DNA of 25,662 nucleotides, from the NCBI GenBank assembly GCA_964498725.1, contig CAZCHS010000041.1, positions 1 to 25,662 on the forward strand, in the 5' to 3' direction. Source of the stretch: JAFGTP01 sp964498725. GTDB taxonomy: Bacteria; Fidelibacterota; UBA2242; JAFGTP01. Positions 17,120 through 24,756 of the stretch are shown here, in pieces. Position 1 is the first letter of the stretch, and each line of letters starts with the position of its first letter. The notes beneath the pieces are model-generated. The model was not told the origin of the DNA and did no database searches. It was given only the letters and a program-made list of their open reading frames with translations. The position numbers and the translations under genes were made by a program.

Positions 17120-17809
17120 TTATTCAACATAATTCGTCGGATCATCAATCCCGGCTTCTTTAAAACCATTTCTTCGCAGGACACAACTGTCGCACTTTCC
17201 GCAGGCGAGACCTTCCGGTGTCGGATCGTAGCAAGTCAGGGTTTTGCTGTAGTCAACTCCCAGTGATACGCCTTTTTGAATGATTTCTGATTTTTTAAGA
17301 TTGATCAGGGGTGTATGAATTTTGATCTGATTTTCTTTTGAAAGACCTGCTTTGGTGGCCAGGTTAGCGGTTTTTTGAAAGGCTGCAATGAATTCCGGAC
17401 GACAATCGGGATATCCCGAGTAATCCAGCGCATTGACTCCGATAAAAATGTCCCAGGCACCCAGGGTCTCCGCATAAGCTGTGGCCAGTGAAAGAAATAC
17501 CAGGTTGCGCGCAGGAACATAGGTCACCGGAATAACCGATTCGTCAATATTGTCACTGTCATTTTTCGGAACATCAATATCATCGGTTAAAGCACTGCCG
17601 CCAAAAGCCGCCAGGTTTATATCAATAATTTTGTGATCGACAGCACCGAAAGCTTTCGCCGTATCAATTGCCATATTCAATTCAGGATCGTTCCGCTGTC
17701 CATAGCGAAAACTGAGGGCGTATATATTAAATCCCAGGTTTTTGGCAATTGCCATATTGGTTGTTGAATCAAGGCCGCCACTGAGTAAAACCACGGCTTT
17801 TTTTGTCAT
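17120..17809 (-). CDS. queC: 7-cyano-7-deazaguanine synthase QueC
   Basis: The 229-residue enzyme converts CDG to preQ0 with ATP and ammonia. The PP-loop is SGGLDS (residues 10-15), and four C-terminal Cys (C193, C203, C206, C209) form the zinc site. The start is the ATG at 17809, with AAAGGAAG 9 bases upstream inside the end of queE. A longer in-frame reading to 17905 would overlap queE and add residues foreign to the family, so it is rejected. It starts 5 bases after the queE stop. Confidence 0.96.
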   Translation of the reverse strand: MTKKAVVLLSGGLDSTTNMAIAKNLGFNIYALSFRYGQRNDPELNMAIDTAKAFGAVDHKIIDINLAAFGGSALTDDIDVPKNDSDNIDESVIPVTYVPARNLVFLSLATAYAETLGAWDIFIGVNALDYSGYPDCRPEFIAAFQKTANLATKAGLSKENQIKIHTPLINLKKSEIIQKGVSLGVDYSKTLTCYDPTPEGLACGKCDSCVLRRNGFKEAGIDDPTNYVE

Positions 17810-17814
17810 AATAA

Positions 17815-18450
17815 TTATCTTCCTTTCGCGTCCTTTGGCCATATATATTTGTGTAATTGCAATTGGAACCTGACGTTCAGATTGTCTTTCAAAATGAGCT
17901 CGCAAAGGTCTTTCGGTGCAAAATTTCCTTTGACCACTGACATTAAAACCTTACACCTGTCAGTTAATTTATGATCGCTTATCCGGTCCTTACTCCATTG
18001 ATAATCCCGATTGTCGGAGATAACAAATTTAATTTCGTCTTCAGCAGTCAGGTAATCCAGGTTATGGATAATGAAACTGTCATCTTCACCGCTGCCCGGC
18101 GTTTTCCAATCGATTATTTTTATTACCTCAGACGGAATTTTTTCAAGGTTGCGGGAGCCATTGGTTTCCAATAGTATCGTGTATTCCTGTTCCCGCAATT
18201 TTCTAATCAGTTCATGGGTTTCCTGCTGTATCAGCGGTTCGCCGCCGGTAATTTCCACCAAATTGCAATCATACTGATAAATTTCATCCAGAATATCTTC
18301 GATAGAAATCTCATCGCCAATTTGTTTTGCATATTCCGTATCGCAATAGGTGCAATTGAGATTGCATCCTGTCAGGCGGATGAAAATACAGGGCAGGCCG
18401 GCATAACTGGATTCCCCCTGAATGGAGTAAAATATTTCATTAATTTTAAT
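17815..18450 (-). CDS. queE: 7-carboxy-7-deazaguanine synthase QueE (radical SAM), apparent ATT start
   Basis: Translated from 18450, this 211-residue protein begins I-KINEIFYSIQGE and has C29-x3-C33-x2-C36, the cluster motif of radical SAM enzymes. ITGGEPL follows, and the end HKYIWPKDAKGR is typical of QueE, which turns CPH4 into CDG. No in-frame ATG, GTG or TTG lies between the upstream stop (18474-18472) and the cysteines; the first canonical start, TTG at 18261, would delete them all. An ATT stands where the family Met belongs, with AAGGAAG exactly 9 bases before it, the same core and spacing as queC. An ATT at 18459 is the alternative. The start overlaps queD's stop region closely. Confidence 0.9.
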   Translation of the reverse strand: MKINEIFYSIQGESSYAGLPCIFIRLTGCNLNCTYCDTEYAKQIGDEISIEDILDEIYQYDCNLVEITGGEPLIQQETHELIRKLREQEYTILLETNGSRNLEKIPSEVIKIIDWKTPGSGEDDSFIIHNLDYLTAEDEIKFVISDNRDYQWSKDRISDHKLTDRCKVLMSVVKGNFAPKDLCELILKDNLNVRFQLQLHKYIWPKDAKGR

Positions 18451-18454
18451 AATA

Positions 18455-18823
18455 TCAATCTTCCTTATAAATCACAGAATATTTTTCTGATTCCCAAACG
18501 GTTATTTGGTGCATTTCTACTTCATCAGGTAAAATTTTCTTAATTGCGTGATAGAGAAAATGAGCAATGTTTTCAGCCGTCGGGTTGTTATCCCGGAATG
18601 GCGGAAGTTGGTTTAAATTCTGATGATCCAGGTCATCGACGATGGTATTGATCAGTTGCTTCAAAGATTTGAAATCATAACAGATGCCGATCTCATCAAC
18701 TTTATCGGTTTTTACTTCCACTTTTATTTTCCAGGTGTGCCCGTGCATATTACTGCATTTGCCATCATATCCGACGATCTGATGAGAAGAGGCAAAATGT
18801 GAATCTACGGCAATTATATACAA
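18455..18823 (-). CDS. queD: 6-carboxy-5,6,7,8-tetrahydropterin synthase QueD
   Basis: The 122-residue protein converts dihydroneopterin triphosphate to CPH4. Zinc ligands are H14, H27 and H29 (HFASSH and NMHGHTW), the catalytic Cys is C23, and LDHQNLN with the later NPTAEN matches the 6-pyruvoyl-tetrahydropterin synthase fold. The start is TTG with AAGGAG six bases upstream; no ATG fits. It is the first gene of the que operon and diverges from vapB. Confidence 0.94.
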   Translation of the reverse strand: MYIIAVDSHFASSHQIVGYDGKCSNMHGHTWKIKVEVKTDKVDEIGICYDFKSLKQLINTIVDDLDHQNLNQLPPFRDNNPTAENIAHFLYHAIKKILPDEVEMHQITVWESEKYSVIYKED

Positions 18824-18959
18824 TTGATGCTCCTTATTTTTAATAGCCCGGTTTTCAGGCCGGATTCGAATATGTAATTTATTAAATTTTGCACTAATTG
18901 TTAAAGTGTTTTAGACATTCGGCCAATAATATTTTGTAAGTCTTGATTTTTACACTTCA

Positions 18960-18983
18960 AATTGTGTAAATTTTTACACAATT
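18960..18983 (+). promoter_or_regulatory. Palindromic operator upstream of vapBC
   Basis: AATTGTGTAA and TTACACAATT form perfect 10-bp arms around a 4-base spacer, 14 bases before the vapB ATG. A further half-site TTTACAC lies at 18949-18955, facing GTGTAAA at 18964-18970. A weak sigma70-like pair (TTGATT at 18943-18948, TGTAAA at 18965-18970) overlaps them. VapB-VapC complexes normally bind such palindromes to repress their own operon; that role here is inferred. Confidence 0.6.
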
Positions 18984-18997
18984 AATTAGGAGAAGCC

Positions 18998-19198
18998 ATG
19001 GCTACCAATTTAGCAATTGATAATAAATTGATTGAAGAAGCGAAAAATGTGGGAAACCATAAAACCAAGAAAGCTGCGGTAACAGAAGCACTGGTTGAAT
19101 ATATTACTCGTCACAAACAGGCTGAAATTGTTGATCTCTTCGGTGAAATTGAATATTATTCCGATTATGATTATAAAAAGCAACGCAATAAAGAATGA
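18998..19198 (+). CDS. vapB: VapB-type antitoxin
   Basis: This 66-residue protein opens ATNLAIDNKLIEEAKNVG and continues HKTKKAAVTEALVEYI, the ribbon-helix-helix pattern of the VapB group that pairs with PIN-domain toxins. The acidic, aromatic tail (residues ~45-66) would bind the toxin. AGGAGAAG precedes the ATG. Its stop overlaps the vapC start (ATGA, 19195-19198). Confidence 0.9.
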   Translation: MATNLAIDNKLIEEAKNVGNHKTKKAAVTEALVEYITRHKQAEIVDLFGEIEYYSDYDYKKQRNKE

Positions 19199-19590
19199 AA
19201 GTTTTAGTCGACACATCAGTCTGGTCGCTGGCCTTTAGACGTCACCATGCCAGGGAAACACTTATAATCAACCAACTAAAGGATTTGATTCAGGATCAGA
19301 GAGTTCAAATAATCGGTTCTATTCGCCAAGAATTGCTATCGGGAATTAAGTCTATCGAACAATTTGAAAAATTAAAAATTTATCTAAGCGCTTTTCCTGA
19401 TATAGTATTGAATGAAAAGGATTACGAACTGGCGGCTATGTTTCATAATCAGTGTCGAAGTAAAGGCATTCAGGGATCAAATACAGATTTTCTCATTTGT
19501 GCCGTTGCCATTACCAGGAACATGTCCATATTTACTACCGATATAGACTTTACCTATTACAAAAGAGTTCTGGATATCCAACTTCACTAA
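19195..19590 (+). CDS. vapC: VapC-type PIN-domain ribonuclease toxin
   Basis: The 131-residue protein shows the four acidic residues of the PIN active site: D6 in LVDTSVW, E46 in IRQELLSG, D98 in NTDFLICAVA and D116 in FTTDIDF. VapC toxins cut structured RNAs such as tRNA or rRNA; the target here is unknown. Its translation is coupled to the antitoxin by the four-base overlap. No terminator lies between it and the TPP riboswitch 45 bases further on. Confidence 0.92.
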   Translation: MKVLVDTSVWSLAFRRHHARETLIINQLKDLIQDQRVQIIGSIRQELLSGIKSIEQFEKLKIYLSAFPDIVLNEKDYELAAMFHNQCRSKGIQGSNTDFLICAVAITRNMSIFTTDIDFTYYKRVLDIQLH

Positions 19591-19595
19591 TTTTT

Positions 19596-19624
19596 TTGCA
19601 ATACTCTATTATTTACATTAAATT
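19596..19624 (+). promoter_or_regulatory. Possible sigma70-like promoter for the riboswitch transcript
   Basis: TTGCAA (19596-19601), 17 bases and TAAATT (19619-19624) match four of six positions each. The predicted start near 19631 falls just before the first riboswitch helix, which is the main reason to list it. Confidence 0.3.
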
Positions 19625-19634
19625 TACATGAAAA

Positions 19635-19718
19635 TTTCGAACAGGGGTGCCGCGCTCTCAGGTAGTGAGCCGGCTGAGAAAAGACCCTTAAAACTTGATC
19701 CGGATAATACCGGCGAAA
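19635..19718 (+). promoter_or_regulatory. TPP (THI-element) riboswitch
   Basis: The conserved thi-box blocks are all present: ACAGGGGTGC, GGCTGAGA, GACCCTT, CTTGATCCGGATAATACC and GGCG. Outer helix P1 is TTTCG (19635-19639) with CGAAA (19714-19718). The 3' strand runs directly into AAAGGAGG (19716-19723), the ribosome binding site of the receptor gene, so ligand-stabilised P1 would hide part of that site. I see no terminator hairpin, so control of translation is the likely mode. Confidence 0.95.
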
Positions 19719-19727
19719 GGAGGAAAA

Positions 19728-22061
19728 ATGAAAAATCTACTTCGTGTTTTTATTTCCCTGATTTTATTATTAATGACCGCCGAGCTAGGAATGGCTGAAA
19801 ATGCAGTCATAAATGGCCGTGTTTCCCGGCAGCAAACCGGGCAATCCCTGGCCTATGTCAATATTTTTGTGAAAGATAGTGACAATGGGACAATTTCCGA
19901 TGAAAAGGGTGAATTTCAATTAACTGTGGAATCTCTGCCGGTGCAATTGATGGTTTCCCATATCGGTTTTAAACAGAAAGAAATTACAGTAACCAAGGCT
20001 GATGAATACCTGGATGTAACGCTTAAACAGGATATTCTCAGCAGCCGGGCAGTTGAAGTTTCCGCCACCCGGGCTGTGGAAGGCAAAACACCGGTAGCCT
20101 TCTCGACGCTGACCATTGATGAGATTGAAACCCGCTACACTGTAGAGGATGTGCCCATGGTACTGGCCATGGAGCCGGGCATTTATTCCTACAGCGAAAG
20201 CGGTAATGGCACCGGCTATTCCTATGTATCCATTCGCGGCTTTGACCAGAGCCGTATTGCTGTCATGCTTGACAATGTTCCGCTCAATGACAATGAGAGC
20301 CACCAGGTTTACTGGGTGGATCATGGTGATATTCTGGCCGATGCCAAAGATGTACAAATTCAGCGGGGAATTGGTAACAGCCTTTATGGTGCGGCTGCTT
20401 TTGGCGGTTCCATTAATGTGCTTACCCAGATTGCCAAACCGGAAGCAGCAGTTGATCTGAAAGCCGGTTACGGGTCATTTAATACACAAAAATACAGCGC
20501 AAAGGTCAACTCCGGCGAAAAACTCGGCGATAAGCTGAGTGCTTTTGCGCGGGTTTCTTCCATTACATCCGATGGCTACAGAGAATATCATGACAGCCGG
20601 CAACAGGCTTTCTCCGCCGGTGTGGAACACAGAACGGAAAAAATGACCAACCAATTCCGCGCGCTTGTGGGTTATGAAAATACTGATCTGGCCTGGGATG
20701 GTGTTTATGCCGCAGATATTGACGACCGGGAAGCCCGGCGTGAAAGTTACCGGGCTTACACCGATGATTTTCTGCAGCAAATCTATTCACTGAATACTTT
20801 TTACAGGATCAATGAAAATTTTTCCTTTCGAAATGTGGCTTATTTGGTTATGGGCAGCGGCTATTATGAAGTGGAAAAGAGCGATGAGAATTACTATGAA
20901 TATAATCTCGATATAACGGATAAATACACTGATGAGCAGGAACAATCTTTGACAACTGACCTTTTGCGCAGAAAATGGATTGTTAATAATTATTTTGGCG
21001 TTACCCCCACCTTGACCTTTCGCCAGAATCTTTTTCGAATTGATATCGGCAGCGAATTGCGGTCTTACACCGGCGACCATTACGGTGAAGTGAAAGATTT
21101 CTCCCAACAGGAATTGCTGGTAACTCATGGCAATGACTGGTATAAGTATTACGACTATACCGGGAAAAAATTTACCGCCACCAGTTTTGTTCATGCCACT
21201 TATTTTGTAACGGAAAAGTTGAGTCTGATGGCTGATATGCAATATCAATTGCACCAGTGGGAACTTGACCAGAAAGTCATTGGCCATGCAGTCGGGCACT
21301 CTATATCTGCGGATTGGGATTTCATTAATCCACGGTTTGGTGCCATGTATCATGTCAACGATGAGGTTTCATTTTTTGCTAATTATGGCAAGGCCCACAA
21401 AGAACCGGCGGATAACCAGATCATTGAAGCCGACGATGTTTACAGTGAACCGGTAATGGCGGCGGCGGAAGCGGTGGATGATTATGAACTGGGATTTCGA
21501 TATGTTAATAATCTCATATATTTCAAAGCCAATGCTTACCGAATTGACTTTGAAAATGAGCAATTGAAAAATATTGACGTTGAACAGGAAGGCGAGTATG
21601 AATATTACTCCGCTGACGCAACAATTCACCAGGGAATAGAATTGAGCGCTAATTTTACACCGATAAAAAAACTGGGATTTTTTGCCAATGCATCTTTTGC
21701 GCAAAATATTATCACTTCAGGCGATCTGAAAGACAATGTCCTGCCTAATACGCCTTCCATTCTGGCGAATTTTGGAGCAACCTATAAACTGAATTCACAA
21801 ATATCGCTATTTACGAATTCCCGCTACGTGGGCAAACAATACCTGGATAATCAGAATATTGGTGAGATTGATCCCTATTTTCTGGTTGATCTGGGTGGTA
21901 ATTTCAAATATAAAAATCTAACACTGACCGCAAAAGTCAATAATCTCTTTGATACTTTATATTCCACTTATGGCTACGGTTATGAATGGGATGGTTATCA
22001 TGCTTACTACTGGCCGGGAGCGACTCGAAGTGCTTTCGTCAGTCTGTCCTGGGGAATGTAA
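19728..22061 (+). CDS. TonB-dependent outer membrane receptor under TPP control
   Basis: The 777-residue protein has a signal peptide (cleavage near 23/24, GMA-EN), then a carboxypeptidase-regulatory-like beta domain (~26-105), a plug domain (~120-225 with SIRGFDQSRIAVMLDNVPLN and YGAAAFGGSINV), and a beta-barrel to the C-terminus. The start is the ATG at 19728, after AAAGGAGG; the in-frame ATG-less extension to 19695 lies inside the riboswitch and is rejected. Because a TPP riboswitch controls it, the substrate is probably thiamin or a precursor, as for the thi-box-controlled receptors described by comparative genomics in Bacteroidetes. No inner-membrane thiamin transporter or kinase is adjacent. 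Confidence 0.93.
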   Translation: MKNLLRVFISLILLLMTAELGMAENAVINGRVSRQQTGQSLAYVNIFVKDSDNGTISDEKGEFQLTVESLPVQLMVSHIGFKQKEITVTKADEYLDVTLKQDILSSRAVEVSATRAVEGKTPVAFSTLTIDEIETRYTVEDVPMVLAMEPGIYSYSESGNGTGYSYVSIRGFDQSRIAVMLDNVPLNDNESHQVYWVDHGDILADAKDVQIQRGIGNSLYGAAAFGGSINVLTQIAKPEAAVDLKAGYGSFNTQKYSAKVNSGEKLGDKLSAFARVSSITSDGYREYHDSRQQAFSAGVEHRTEKMTNQFRALVGYENTDLAWDGVYAADIDDREARRESYRAYTDDFLQQIYSLNTFYRINENFSFRNVAYLVMGSGYYEVEKSDENYYEYNLDITDKYTDEQEQSLTTDLLRRKWIVNNYFGVTPTLTFRQNLFRIDIGSELRSYTGDHYGEVKDFSQQELLVTHGNDWYKYYDYTGKKFTATSFVHATYFVTEKLSLMADMQYQLHQWELDQKVIGHAVGHSISADWDFINPRFGAMYHVNDEVSFFANYGKAHKEPADNQIIEADDVYSEPVMAAAEAVDDYELGFRYVNNLIYFKANAYRIDFENEQLKNIDVEQEGEYEYYSADATIHQGIELSANFTPIKKLGFFANASFAQNIITSGDLKDNVLPNTPSILANFGATYKLNSQISLFTNSRYVGKQYLDNQNIGEIDPYFLVDLGGNFKYKNLTLTAKVNNLFDTLYSTYGYGYEWDGYHAYYWPGATRSAFVSLSWGM

Positions 22062-22087
22062 CTTTTAATAAGAATTCGCTTTTGATT

Positions 22088-22123
22088 AAACCTGGCAGGT
22101 CTCGAAGATCTGCCAGGTTTTTT
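22088..22123 (+). terminator. Terminator-like hairpin after the receptor gene
   Basis: AAACCTGGCAGGTCT (22088-22102) pairs with AGATCTGCCAGGTTT (22106-22120) around a 3-base loop, with one G-T pair, and is followed by T-runs. The same 15-base arm recurs at 23179-23193. Confidence 0.8.
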
Positions 22124-22227
22124 ATAAATCAAGTAATCATCAAATTATTAAATATTTTAAAAAAATTACATTAGACTTTGAAAAAATATTTATAAGAAAT
22201 AAATTGTTTTGGAATAATTATGGTACA

Positions 22228-22236
22228 TGGTATAAT
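22228..22236 (+). promoter_or_regulatory. Extended -10 promoter of the membrane protein gene
   Basis: TGGTATAAT is a perfect extended -10 element (TG-N-TATAAT). A weak TTTGGA lies 17 bases upstream (22208-22213). The 5' leader would be about 15-20 bases, with AAGGAG just before the ATG. Confidence 0.55.
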
Positions 22237-22258
22237 TTTTATAGTTTAAGGAGAAGTT

Positions 22259-23170
22259 ATGAAGAACAAATTATTCAAGACATTTGTTTTGATTTTAGTA
22301 ACGTCAATTTTACTGTTTGCATTACCGCCTGAGGAAGCAAGCAAAAAAAGTATTGACTGGCCGCAATTATTAATGACAATTGGGTATTTAGCAGGGGTTT
22401 TTATTCTGTTACCGATTGTCATATATACAAACATGAAAGAAAAGTTGTCAAAACCGGAGAGTGATGCTGAACCTGAGCCAGGATTAAGTGAGCAAGAAAG
22501 AAATCAACGAAGCCAGGAAATCCTCAATAAAATCGATGAAAGCCTGACTCCATTTCAGACTGATGATGGAGAAGAAATGATAACGATCACTAAAGGTAAA
22601 CAGGCAAGATTGGTAAGAAACGGACTCAATTACATTAATAATAAACTGATGCCAACCGATGAAGACATCAAAGCCAGGGTCAAAGAATTTGAGAAGGTTT
22701 ACGAAGAAAGAGCGGAACGCGCATTCACAGGTTCTAAATGGATTATTATTTGTGCCATAGCTGTTGGCATATTGATAACGATGAGTGGTGGCTCTATAAG
22801 GTTTTTATTTATTCATGCACTTGGTATTATTTTTTACATATTATCCAGCCGGACTCCAATGTATCGCATAGAAAAAAGAATGGAAAAGTTTGGCGGCCGC
22901 GGTGGCACTGTTGGTAAAATCATGAGTGCTTTATTTTTAGGTAGTGGAACAAAATATTACATTAAAAGCGGTAGTGGCCCCTGGAAAAGAGATTGGGAAA
23001 CAGAGGGTCAAATGGCTATGATCGGGTTTCTTTTTCTGGTTATTATTGCCGCTTTTCTGGGGATGATGTCTGCTTTTCTTGGTGTTATTAACTTTGTTAT
23101 TAATTACAGTACTTCATTTATTTTACCCTTTAAATCCAATGATAATTGGTATGCAGAAAAAATAAAATAG
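22259..23170 (+). CDS. Membrane protein of unknown function
   Basis: The 303-residue protein has an N-terminal hydrophobic segment (~5-22, signal or anchor), a second at ~37-56, then a charged soluble stretch (~57-155). Two more hydrophobic segments lie near 158-197 and a long one near 250-290. The motifs GKQARLVRNGLNYINNKLMPTD and KFGGRGGTVGKIMSALFLG are distinctive, and I do not recognise the family. The Gly-rich stretch before residue ~235 is reminiscent of export-linked low-complexity segments but no more than that. It has its own promoter and is flanked by near-identical hairpins, so it stands as a single-gene unit. Confidence 0.75.
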   Translation: MKNKLFKTFVLILVTSILLFALPPEEASKKSIDWPQLLMTIGYLAGVFILLPIVIYTNMKEKLSKPESDAEPEPGLSEQERNQRSQEILNKIDESLTPFQTDDGEEMITITKGKQARLVRNGLNYINNKLMPTDEDIKARVKEFEKVYEERAERAFTGSKWIIICAIAVGILITMSGGSIRFLFIHALGIIFYILSSRTPMYRIEKRMEKFGGRGGTVGKIMSALFLGSGTKYYIKSGSGPWKRDWETEGQMAMIGFLFLVIIAAFLGMMSAFLGVINFVINYSTSFILPFKSNDNWYAEKIK

Positions 23171-23178
23171 AAATTATT

Positions 23179-23213
23179 AAACCTGGCAGGTCTTTTAGAC
23201 CTGCCAGGTTTTT
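23179..23213. terminator. Bidirectional terminator between membrane protein gene and fumarase
   Basis: AAACCTGGCAGGTCT (23179-23193) and AGACCTGCCAGGTTT (23197-23211) are perfect 15-bp arms with a TTT loop. T-rich sequence follows on the plus strand, and the A-rich flank serves the opposite direction, so it can end both convergent transcripts. Confidence 0.82.
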
Positions 23214-23216
23214 ATT

Positions 23217-23747
23217 TTATTTATAAATATCATTCCCGTCAGAATCTATCGCTACAAAAACCGGCAGGTTCTCCACCTCCATTTTTCGTACAGCCTCAGT
23301 ACCGAGTTCCGGGTAGGCAATAATTTCTACGGATTTGATACATTCCGCCATGACCACCGCGGCGCCCCCCACAGCTGCGAAATAAACCGCCTTGTTTTTT
23401 ACGATAGAATCAATGACCGGTTGGCTGCGTCCGCCTTTTCCGATCATGCCTTTTAAACCATGGTCCAGTAAAACCTGGGAATAGGGATCCATGCGGTAAC
23501 TGGTGGTGGGGCCGGCGGAACCGATCACCGCGCCCGGTTTTGCCGGAGCGGGCCCGACAAAATAGATGACTGCGCCCTGCAGGTGAAAAGGAAGGGGTTG
23601 GTCATTATTGATTAAATCCACTAGTTTTTTATGCGCGGCATCCCGGGCCGTATAAATAGTGCCGGATAAGAGGACTTTATCACCGATAGTGAGTTTTTCG
23701 ATATCTTTGTCTGCTAAAGGCGTTTGAATAGAAATTTCATTACTCAT
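23217..23747 (-). CDS. Class I fumarate hydratase, beta subunit
   Basis: This 176-residue protein corresponds to the C-terminal, swivelling domain of class I (iron-sulfur) fumarase. Recognisable parts are KVLLSGTIYTARDAAHKK, GPTTSYRMDPYSQ and the GMIGKGGRS segment. With the alpha subunit it hydrates fumarate to malate. The alternative is the related tartrate dehydratase subunit, since the two families share this layout. Its ATG overlaps the alpha subunit stop by four bases. Confidence 0.9.
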   Translation of the reverse strand: MSNEISIQTPLADKDIEKLTIGDKVLLSGTIYTARDAAHKKLVDLINNDQPLPFHLQGAVIYFVGPAPAKPGAVIGSAGPTTSYRMDPYSQVLLDHGLKGMIGKGGRSQPVIDSIVKNKAVYFAAVGGAAVVMAECIKSVEIIAYPELGTEAVRKMEVENLPVFVAIDSDGNDIYK

Positions 23748-24598
23748 GATCCCTCGATGATGATAGTTTTATGACGATGACAATGGCACTGGAAATTAAT
23801 GGCCACCGGCAGGGACGCAATATGGGTGGCCGCCGTCAGGATATTGACACCAATCGCCGTGGTTTTTCCGCCAAGTCCCATAGGGCCGATTCCCAACTCA
23901 TTAATTTCTTTCAATAGTTGTTTTTCCAGGTCAGCCCACTCTTGTTCAGGATGGTAACTGTTCAGTGGCCGAAGCAGTGCTTTTTTGGCCAGTAGAGCGG
24001 CGCCTTCAAAATTACTACCAACACCAATACCTAAAATGAGTGGCGGGCAGGGATTTCCGCCGGCTTGTTTCACGGATTCCAGAACAAAATTTTTGATGCC
24101 CGGAATACCATCGGCAGGTTTCATCATTTGTATGCGACTCATGTTTTCCGCGCCGCCGCCTTTGGGCGCGCAGGTGATCGTCAGTTGATCACCAGGCACT
24201 ATATTATAATGTATGAGCGCTGGTGTGTTACTTTCGGTGTTTTTTCGCTGAAATGCCGGGTCGTAAACAACTGATTTGCGTAAATAACCACTTTTATACC
24301 CGGACTTAACGCCCTCATTAATCGCGTGGTTGATATTCCCATCGACAACATGAATATCCTGCCCGATATCAACGAAAAATAATGCCATACCGGTGTCCTG
24401 GCACAGCGGCATTTCTTTTTGCCTGGCTAATTCATGATTTTTTACAATAATTGACAGGATTTCTTTCGCTGTGGCAGCGGTTTCCTGTTTAATCGCCTGT
24501 TTGAGTGCACTATTGACCTGCGGATCAATATTTATATTTGCATCAATACAAAGATCATGGACTTTTTCTTTTATTATTTTGGCTGAAATCTTTTTCAA
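23744..24598 (-). CDS. Class I fumarate hydratase, alpha subunit
   Basis: The 284-residue protein is the catalytic half of the two-subunit class I fumarase. Three cysteines that would hold the 4Fe-4S cluster are visible: C66 in PLCQDTG, C184 in GNPCPP and C271 in FQCHCH. CAPKGGGAEN and GIGVGSNFEGAA are family signatures. The start is TTG with AGAGGA shortly upstream. It works in the TCA cycle or in reductive fumarate metabolism; L-tartrate dehydratase is the main alternative. Cluster-bearing enzymes of this class are oxygen-sensitive, which fits a micro-oxic or anaerobic life. Confidence 0.92.
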   Translation of the reverse strand: MKKISAKIIKEKVHDLCIDANINIDPQVNSALKQAIKQETAATAKEILSIIVKNHELARQKEMPLCQDTGMALFFVDIGQDIHVVDGNINHAINEGVKSGYKSGYLRKSVVYDPAFQRKNTESNTPALIHYNIVPGDQLTITCAPKGGGAENMSRIQMMKPADGIPGIKNFVLESVKQAGGNPCPPLILGIGVGSNFEGAALLAKKALLRPLNSYHPEQEWADLEKQLLKEINELGIGPMGLGGKTTAIGVNILTAATHIASLPVAINFQCHCHRHKTIIIEGS

Positions 24599-24714
24599 AT
24601 TATCCTCTTATTGATAAAAATAAATTACAGGTTTATGGTAAGGATTCCAAAAATAATTACTCATGATAGGAAATTAATCATGTGTTCTTTGGGAATCCTC
24701 ATCCAATTTAACCT

Positions 24715-24742
24715 GCATTATTCATAAAAATATGAATAATGC
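24715..24742. repeat. Perfect inverted repeat
   Basis: GCATTATTCAT and ATGAATAATGC form perfect 11-bp arms around AAAAAT. There is no T-run beyond it, so it is not a typical terminator. It may mark the end of the repeat block that follows. Confidence 0.6.
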
Positions 24743-24756
24743 CCTGCAATTGGCAA

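Noticed and set aside
17810..17905. N-terminal extension of QueC to 17905
   Set aside because: It runs through the end of queE in another frame and adds residues unlike the family; the ATG at 17809 has a good ribosome binding site.
17815..18261. QueE as a 148-residue protein starting at the TTG at 18261
   Set aside because: This loses the C-x3-C-x2-C cluster motif and the substrate-binding N-terminus, both of which are intact upstream in the same frame.
18841..18866. Possible preQ1 riboswitch before queD
   Set aside because: The leader has a small CCGG/CCGG hairpin and an A-rich stretch before the ribosome binding site, but the loop lacks the conserved preQ1-I bases, and no preQ1-II pattern is seen.
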